Origin: Streptomyces sp. Ag109_O5-1
Lineage (GTDB): Bacteria > Actinomycetota > Actinomycetes > Streptomycetales > Streptomycetaceae
DNA length: 64,000 nt
Assembly: GCF_003814875.1 (NCBI RefSeq)
Contig: NZ_RKQF01000001.1
Coordinates: forward strand, 10,168,001 to 10,232,000
Direction: 5' to 3'
Numbering within the stretch: the stretch's first letter is position 1; each line of letters begins with the position of its first letter. The position numbers and the translations under genes are program-made. The notes below the pieces were generated by a model. It did not search any database, had not been told where the DNA came from, and saw only the letters and a program-made list of their open reading frames with translations. Shown here piece after piece: positions 59,755-64,000 of the stretch.

Positions 59755-61191
59755 TCACTGCTTGCTCGACCGGGCGCCGCGCAGGAACAGGGTGCTGGTG
59801 AGGGCGCCGAAGAGCACGAGGGCCGCGTTCACCGCGATCGCGACCTTCAGACCACCGAGGACGGCCGCAGCACCGGTACCGGTCATCGCGGCGGTGGCGA
59901 TGGCGCTCATGATCGGTGTGCCCATGGTGATGCCGATCTGCTGGGTCATGGTCGCGAGCCCGGTGGCCAGGCCCTGCTCGTGGTCGGCGAGACCGGAGGT
60001 GGCGGTGACCATGAAGCCGACGATGACGAGCATGTTGCCGACCCCGCCGGCGAAGGTGGCCACGAGCAGCAGCCACATCCAGGAGCGGCCGTCGCCGAGG
60101 CCGAGCAGGGCGGCCGTGAACACGGTCTGCAGGATGCCACCGGTGATCAGCGTCTGCTTGCTGCCGATCCTCCCGATGACCTTCGGGGCGACCGAGCCGC
60201 CGACGACCGTTCCGAGACCCAGCACGCCGAAGGACAGGCCGGCGGTGAGCGGGGAGAAGCCGAGCACCTCCTGGAGGTACAGGGTCAGCAGGAAGACCAG
60301 GGAGGTCTCGGTGAGGAACGCGATCAGACCGGCGACATTGCCCCAGGCCACCGATCGCTTGCCGAGCACGCTGAGCGGCACCAGCGGGGCGGCCACCTTG
60401 CGTTCGACGGCCCAGAAGACGATCAGCAGGACCATGCCGGCCGCCGGCGACAGCAGCGCGGACGAGGAGGCCCAGCCCTTCTCACCCGCCTGGGTGAGGC
60501 CGAGGACGATGGCCAGCAGGCCGAGCGTGACGCTGAGAGCCCCGGGCAGGTCCAGCTTCGGGTGCTCGTCCGGCCGGGACTCCCTGATGACCGTCGGGGC
60601 GATGAACAGCACGGCGAGGGCGACGGGGACGTTGACGAAGAATGCCCAGCGCCAGGACAGCAGGTCGGTCAGCAGACCGCCGAGGATCGCTCCGGTGGTG
60701 AACCCGGCGGACATCAGTGCCCCGTTGAGACCGAGGGCCTTCTCCCGCAGCGGGCCCTCGGGGAACGACGTCGTCATGAGCGACAGCCCGGCCGGGGTCA
60801 CCGCCGCGGTGGCCAGACCCTGGAAGACACGGGCCGCGATCAGCACCTCCGGGTTCTGCGCCAGGCCGCCCACCAGCGAGGCCGCGCCCAGCACCACCAG
60901 ACCGCCGAGGAAGAGCCGGCGTCGGCCGAACAGGTCCGCGACCCGGCCGAACAGCAGGGTGAAGCCCGCCGCGCACAGTGCGAACGCGGTGCCGATCCAC
61001 TGCAGGTGCGCCAGCGAGAAGCCCAGGCCCTTGCCGATCACCGGCAGTGCCACGTTCAGGATGGAGAAGTCCACCGCCAGCATGAACTGGGCGGCGAGCA
61101 GCAGCACCAGGACCAGCCGCAGGCGGGGAGTGAGGACGGCCGGTGAGGTGCCGACGGCTGTGCCGGCTGTTCCCGAGTCAGTGACGGACAT
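59755..61191 (-). CDS. MFS drug exporter, DHA2 (14-TM) type
   Basis: 478 residues from ATG 61,191. About 14 membrane segments begin at LRLVLVLLLAAQFMLAVDFSILNVALPVI, followed by motif A-like GRVADLFGRRRLFLGG and motif C-like GLNGALMSAGFTTGAILGGLLTDLLSWRWAFFVNVPV, characteristic of EmrB/QacA exporters. It probably expels a hydrophobic or cationic toxic compound by proton antiport. It is divergent from an XRE regulator, with a perfect 35-bp palindrome between them, so expression is likely repressor-controlled and induced by substrate. Confidence 0.87.
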   Translation of the reverse strand: MSVTDSGTAGTAVGTSPAVLTPRLRLVLVLLLAAQFMLAVDFSILNVALPVIGKGLGFSLAHLQWIGTAFALCAAGFTLLFGRVADLFGRRRLFLGGLVVLGAASLVGGLAQNPEVLIAARVFQGLATAAVTPAGLSLMTTSFPEGPLREKALGLNGALMSAGFTTGAILGGLLTDLLSWRWAFFVNVPVALAVLFIAPTVIRESRPDEHPKLDLPGALSVTLGLLAIVLGLTQAGEKGWASSSALLSPAAGMVLLIVFWAVERKVAAPLVPLSVLGKRSVAWGNVAGLIAFLTETSLVFLLTLYLQEVLGFSPLTAGLSFGVLGLGTVVGGSVAPKVIGRIGSKQTLITGGILQTVFTAALLGLGDGRSWMWLLLVATFAGGVGNMLVIVGFMVTATSGLADHEQGLATGLATMTQQIGITMGTPIMSAIATAAMTGTGAAAVLGGLKVAIAVNAALVLFGALTSTLFLRGARSSKQ

Positions 61192-61296
61192 GAGGCCGAG
61201 ACCCTTCTCTTGTGCGCGGGCGTCTGTCACGCACCGCTGGGGAAAGAGGCTCGCCTCGGCTCGGGGCTCCAGCCAGAACCCTGTTGCGCGCAGCCA

Positions 61297-61331
61297 CCGT
61301 AAGGGTGGTCATGACATGACCACCCTTACGG
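61297..61331. promoter_or_regulatory. perfect 35-bp palindrome between exporter and regulator
   Basis: CCGTAAGGGTGGTCATG and its exact reverse complement flank a single A at 61,314. The site lies midway between the divergent starts of the MFS exporter (61,191) and the XRE regulator (61,437), ideal for an operator controlling both. The nested CATGACATG centre and GGGTGGTCA arms could hold two dimers. Confidence 0.75.
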
Positions 61332-61436
61332 CCCTCGGGCCGCCCGGTGGGCGGGCATCATGGGGGATGACTCGCGGCTCGCCAGGCAGGGTGCTCAGGG
61401 CCGTGCGGCCGGACATCCGAGAAACCGGAGGCATCG

Positions 61437-62312
61437 ATGCACGCTCCGTCCGAACTCGGAGACTTTCTCAAGTCCCGCCGTGCCGAGGTGTGCCCGGAAG
61501 ACGTCGGCATCTCGCCGCATCCGACCCGTCGCCGCGTCACCGGTCTGCGCCGGGAGGAGCTGGCCATGCTCGCCGGCGTCAGCATCACCCACTACACCCG
61601 TCTGGAACAGGGCCGCGCCATCAGCGCCTCGGACGGCGTACTGGACGCGATCGCACGCACCCTGCGCCTGACCGAAGACGAGACCGCACATCTGAAAACC
61701 CTCGCCCGCCCGGCCGCCGCGTCCCGCCCTGCTCCACCCCGCGTCGAGCGCGTCGGCGCATCGGCGCGGCAGCTGCTCGCGGCCATGTCGGACGTACCGG
61801 CGCTCGTCCTCGACCGCCGCAATGACGTGCTCGCCTGGAACCGGCTGGGCCATGCGCTGCTCGCCGGGCACCTGCCACCCGACAGCCCCGACAAGCGGGC
61901 CGCCCGCCCCAACGTGACGCGGATGCTCTTCCTGGACGAGCACTACCGGGAGCTGTACACGGACTGGGACGAGGAGGCCCAGCTCGCCGTCGCGTCGCTG
62001 CGCCTGGTCGCCGGCCGTCACCCCGACGACCGCCGGCTGGCCGAGCTGGTCGGCCAACTCGCCGTGCAGTGCGACGAATTCGCCTCTCGCTGGGCTCGCC
62101 ATCCGGTGCGCACCTGCACATCGGGAGTGAAACAACTGCGGCATCCACTGGTCGGCACCATGGAGCTCAGCTTCGAGAACCTTGTCATCCCCGGCTCGTC
62201 CGGCCAGCGCCTGATCGCCTACACGGCCGAGCCCGGCTCGCCCTCCGAGGCGGCTCTGCGCCTGCTGGGCAGTCTCACCGCGGAGACCGAGGACACCTCC
62301 GCGACAGTGTGA
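61437..62312 (+). CDS. XRE-family regulator with MmyB-like ligand domain
   Basis: 291 residues. Helix-turn-helix at about 10-75 (LGDFLKSRRAEVCPEDVG, RRVTGLRREELAMLAGVSITHYTRLEQGR). The C-terminal domain of about 180 residues has the MmyB-type pattern: VPALVLDRRNDVLAWNRLGHALLAGHL, NVTRMLFLD, ELVGQLAVQCDEFASRWARHPVRTCTSGVKQLRHPLVGTMELSFENL. This domain is thought to bind fatty-acid-like ligands and resembles PAS. It is divergent from the MFS exporter and probably its regulator. Confidence 0.88.
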   Translation: MHAPSELGDFLKSRRAEVCPEDVGISPHPTRRRVTGLRREELAMLAGVSITHYTRLEQGRAISASDGVLDAIARTLRLTEDETAHLKTLARPAAASRPAPPRVERVGASARQLLAAMSDVPALVLDRRNDVLAWNRLGHALLAGHLPPDSPDKRAARPNVTRMLFLDEHYRELYTDWDEEAQLAVASLRLVAGRHPDDRRLAELVGQLAVQCDEFASRWARHPVRTCTSGVKQLRHPLVGTMELSFENLVIPGSSGQRLIAYTAEPGSPSEAALRLLGSLTAETEDTSATV

Positions 62313-62524
62313 CCGCTACGTTCGTCCAACTGGGCCGGACTGCCGGCGTTGGCGGCCGACCACGAGTACGCCACGCCGGCCGGGGTGATGGGCCAGGGCG
62401 GCGGATCGGCCGCGCTGGAGCCGATGTCGGTGTCCTGCAGAGCCTCCCTCCCGAGCTGCTCGACGAGATCTCGGATCCGACCGGTTACCAAGGCATCGCC
62501 GGAACGGAACCCCCACAGTCAAGC

Positions 62525-62560
62525 GTTCGTGGCGGTGACGGCCTGGGCCTGACCTGCGCC
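62525..62560 (+). repeat. dispersed AbfB-tail repeat, copy D (short)
   Basis: Codons AFVAVTAWA and stop with the TGGGCCTGACCTGCG core match copies B and C almost exactly over about 35 bases, but the trailer is absent. No gene is recognised elsewhere in 62,313-62,728. A CTGATATCAG palindrome at 62,707-62,716 lies just before the next gene. Confidence 0.5.
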
Positions 62561-62728
62561 CTGCGTGATGGGGCGAACCCGGAGAGTGTCTCCGGGGCGC
62601 CGCCCCGGCCCTGGAGGGTTCCGTCGCCGTTGCTGTGCCTGCGGACGCGGCATGAGCTCGCCGTAGTATCGAAGGACGTTCGACCAGGGTCGGCTCGGGC
62701 CGGGAGCTGATATCAGGGACAGGCAAGG

Positions 62729-63313
62729 ATGAGCGAGCACAGCAACCACCCCACCGCCTCGACGGGCGCGACGGCCAAGGAGTTCAGGCTGGACGGTTCC
62801 ACGCTGCGCCGCCGCCACCGACGGGCGGTAGGGCAATTCGCGCTGTGTGTGTTCGTGCTCGTCCCCTGGACCGTCTTCCTGGCCGTCTCGCTGCCCGATC
62901 GCTTCGAGGCCCGGTACTGGCCCATGGTGTGGGTGGGCTTCGATGTCATGCTGCTCGTCTCGCTGGCCGGCGCCGGGGTGGCGGTATTGCTGAAGCGGCA
63001 GGCCCTGGTTCCGTTGTCCTTCGTGGCGGCCTCGCTCCTGGTCTGCGATGCCTGGTTCGACGTTTCCCTGAGCTTGGGCCGAGGTGACGTGTGGGTAAGT
63101 GCGGCCTCGGCCGTGCTGGTTGAACTGCCACTCGCCTTCCTGCTCGTCATGCGCGCACGCCGGGTACTGAAGCTCTCGGCTCGGCTGGCCTGGCAGCGAC
63201 TGGGGCTGGCGGGCGAACCTCCCCCGCTGTACAAGCTGCCGCTGTTTGTCGCCCTGGCTTCGTCGGGCAGCGTTCAGTCCGACCTGGACCTGAAGGGCGT
63301 CAAGGACGCTTGA
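62729..63313 (+). CDS. small integral membrane protein of unknown function
   Basis: 194 residues with a polar, Arg-rich N-terminus and four membrane segments: FALCVFVLVPWTVFLAVSL, MVWVGFDVMLLVSLAGAGVAVLL, LVPLSFVAASLLVCDAWFDVSL and WVSAASAVLVELPLAFLLVM. The motif DAWFDVSLSLGRGD between segments 3 and 4 is distinctive. C-terminal tail about 50 residues, soluble. No family is recognised with confidence. It is not in an operon. Confidence 0.75.
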   Translation: MSEHSNHPTASTGATAKEFRLDGSTLRRRHRRAVGQFALCVFVLVPWTVFLAVSLPDRFEARYWPMVWVGFDVMLLVSLAGAGVAVLLKRQALVPLSFVAASLLVCDAWFDVSLSLGRGDVWVSAASAVLVELPLAFLLVMRARRVLKLSARLAWQRLGLAGEPPPLYKLPLFVALASSGSVQSDLDLKGVKDA

Positions 63314-63400
63314 CAGTGCCGGGTTTGCACGGCGGGCGGCGTCACTGACGGTCACGCTGTGTATGCGTATTGAGGGTCCGCCGGTCGGCCGGCGAGTCAC

Positions 63401-63586
63401 ATCACTAGATCATGCGATGCGCCTCAGGAGCGCCCTGGGGCATGCTGCCTGGTCAGGGCTGTCCGGCTGGCGCTCATGGCGTCTGGGGCGCCTGTGGGAC
63501 ACCGGTGAGTCGCCCGTGGCGTAGTCACCCACCTTGGGGCCAGGTTCGGACGGCCCGTCGAATCACTCGATCATGCGATGCGTCTC
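63401..63586. repeat. pair of 25-bp direct repeats
   Basis: Two 25-base copies (63,401-63,425 and 63,562-63,586) agree at 23 positions and share the core GATCATGCGATGCG. They lie 161 bases apart upstream of the sigma-factor gene. The intervening sequence has no convincing gene; nothing else is recognised in 63,314-63,790. Confidence 0.65.
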
Positions 63587-63790
63587 GGTACCGCTATGAA
63601 CCAGTCTGTTCTGGTTGGGGAAGAACGCATCCCATTGCGGAAAGAGAAGCGCATCTGTCGGTCAGGGTTCTGATCTGAGCCACAGGTGGCGTGAGACCGC
63701 CATGTCTCCGCCTGACGCCTGCTTGCACGCGGTAGCGATGCGATCCCGCCACGCGACAGCCGTATCCGTAGGAACGAGGACCGCAGGATC

Positions 63791-64000
63791 ATGTATCTCG
63801 AGTCGCCCCCTATGACGAGTGACCTTGACGAGGCTGTTTCCGTCTTTGTGCAGCACCGGGCGCGCCTCTTCGGGATCGCATACCGGGTGCTCGGCAGCGT
63901 GGCCGAGGCTGAGGACGTGGTCCAGGAGGTGTGGCTGCGCTGGCAGAAGACCGACCGCTCCGTGGTGCTGAGCCCGGTGGCGTTCCTGTCGAGCGCGACG
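63791..64000 (+). CDS. ECF sigma factor (SigJ/ECF41-like), truncated by window end
   Basis: 70 codons are visible from ATG 63,791 (AGGA just upstream); an in-frame ATG at 63,812 is an alternative start. The sequence VFVQHRARLFGIAYRVLGSVAEAEDVVQEVWLRWQ is sigma region 2, with the -10-recognition helix and the DVVQEVWLRW signature. SigJ-like sigma factors carry a C-terminal SnoaL-type domain, which would lie beyond the window. It directs RNA polymerase to stress-type promoters. Targets are unknown. Confidence 0.85.
   Translation, partial: MYLESPPMTSDLDEAVSVFVQHRARLFGIAYRVLGSVAEAEDVVQEVWLRWQKTDRSVVLSPVAFLSSAT

Noticed and set aside
63412..63678. 88-codon open frame before the sigma-factor gene
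   Set aside because: It spans the two direct repeats, has no ribosome binding site and no protein-like pattern.

Overview
The window is high-GC actinobacterial DNA, almost certainly a Streptomyces chromosome. The codon bias, GTG/TTG starts, Tat-type secretion signals on carbohydrate-active enzymes, ricin-type lectin modules and a Pls/PosA-family synthetase all fit that genus. No rRNA, tRNA, CRISPR array or intact transposase was recognised.

Region 1 (about 1-36,200) is a large accessory island for deoxysugars and plant-type polysaccharide. It holds a secreted GH43-like enzyme with an AbfB domain, an AraC/PhyH pair, an expansin-like protein, a secreted GH95 and two secreted GH29 alpha-L-fucosidases, and a GDSL esterase whose lectin domain is frameshifted. 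Its core is a plus-strand run from 11,879 to 23,571: a ribose-type ABC importer (binding protein, fused ATPase, permease), then L-fuconate dehydratase, fuconolactonase, FucU-type mutarotase, MDR and SDR dehydrogenases, KDPG-type aldolase, PfkB kinase, aldo-keto reductase and a FadR-type GntR regulator. This reads as the oxidative, non-phosphorylative L-fucose route ending in a C3+C3 cleavage. A second, minus-strand operon (31,913 to 25,316) encodes a CUT1 importer, an unrecognised 670-aa cytosolic protein, a RhaM-type mutarotase and a second lactonase, with another GntR regulator divergent to it. A short inverted repeat, ACAT-SSS-ATGT, recurs upstream of fucosidase, transporter and esterase genes and is a candidate shared operator.

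Region 1 also holds gene debris: fragments of a GH42 beta-galactosidase, a GH95 fucosidase, an MDR dehydrogenase and an AbfB domain. Four copies of a sequence corresponding to the 3' end of the AbfB gene are scattered over the window, two of them outside the island.

Region 2 (36,500-44,800) has a LiaF-like protein, a membrane-tethered HTH protein, a secreted serine hydrolase, a secreted protein with an Ala-Thr repeat, and a cassette of two YbjQ-type proteins plus a small unknown. Region 3 (44,900-50,300) is a two-gene operon: a 1318-aa Pls/PosA-family synthetase translationally coupled to an M1 aminopeptidase, the arrangement expected for an isopeptide homopolymer and its trimming enzyme.

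Region 4 (50,800-64,000) is mixed: a DUF6884-like protein, an alkyladenine DNA glycosylase, a MarR regulator divergent from a stand-alone 2-oxoglutarate dehydrogenase E1, decayed DUF488 and TDT-transporter genes beside an intact TDT transporter, a GATase1-AraC regulator with a 19-bp palindrome, an MFS exporter divergent from an XRE regulator around a perfect 35-bp palindrome, a small membrane protein, and the start of an ECF sigma factor cut by the window end.
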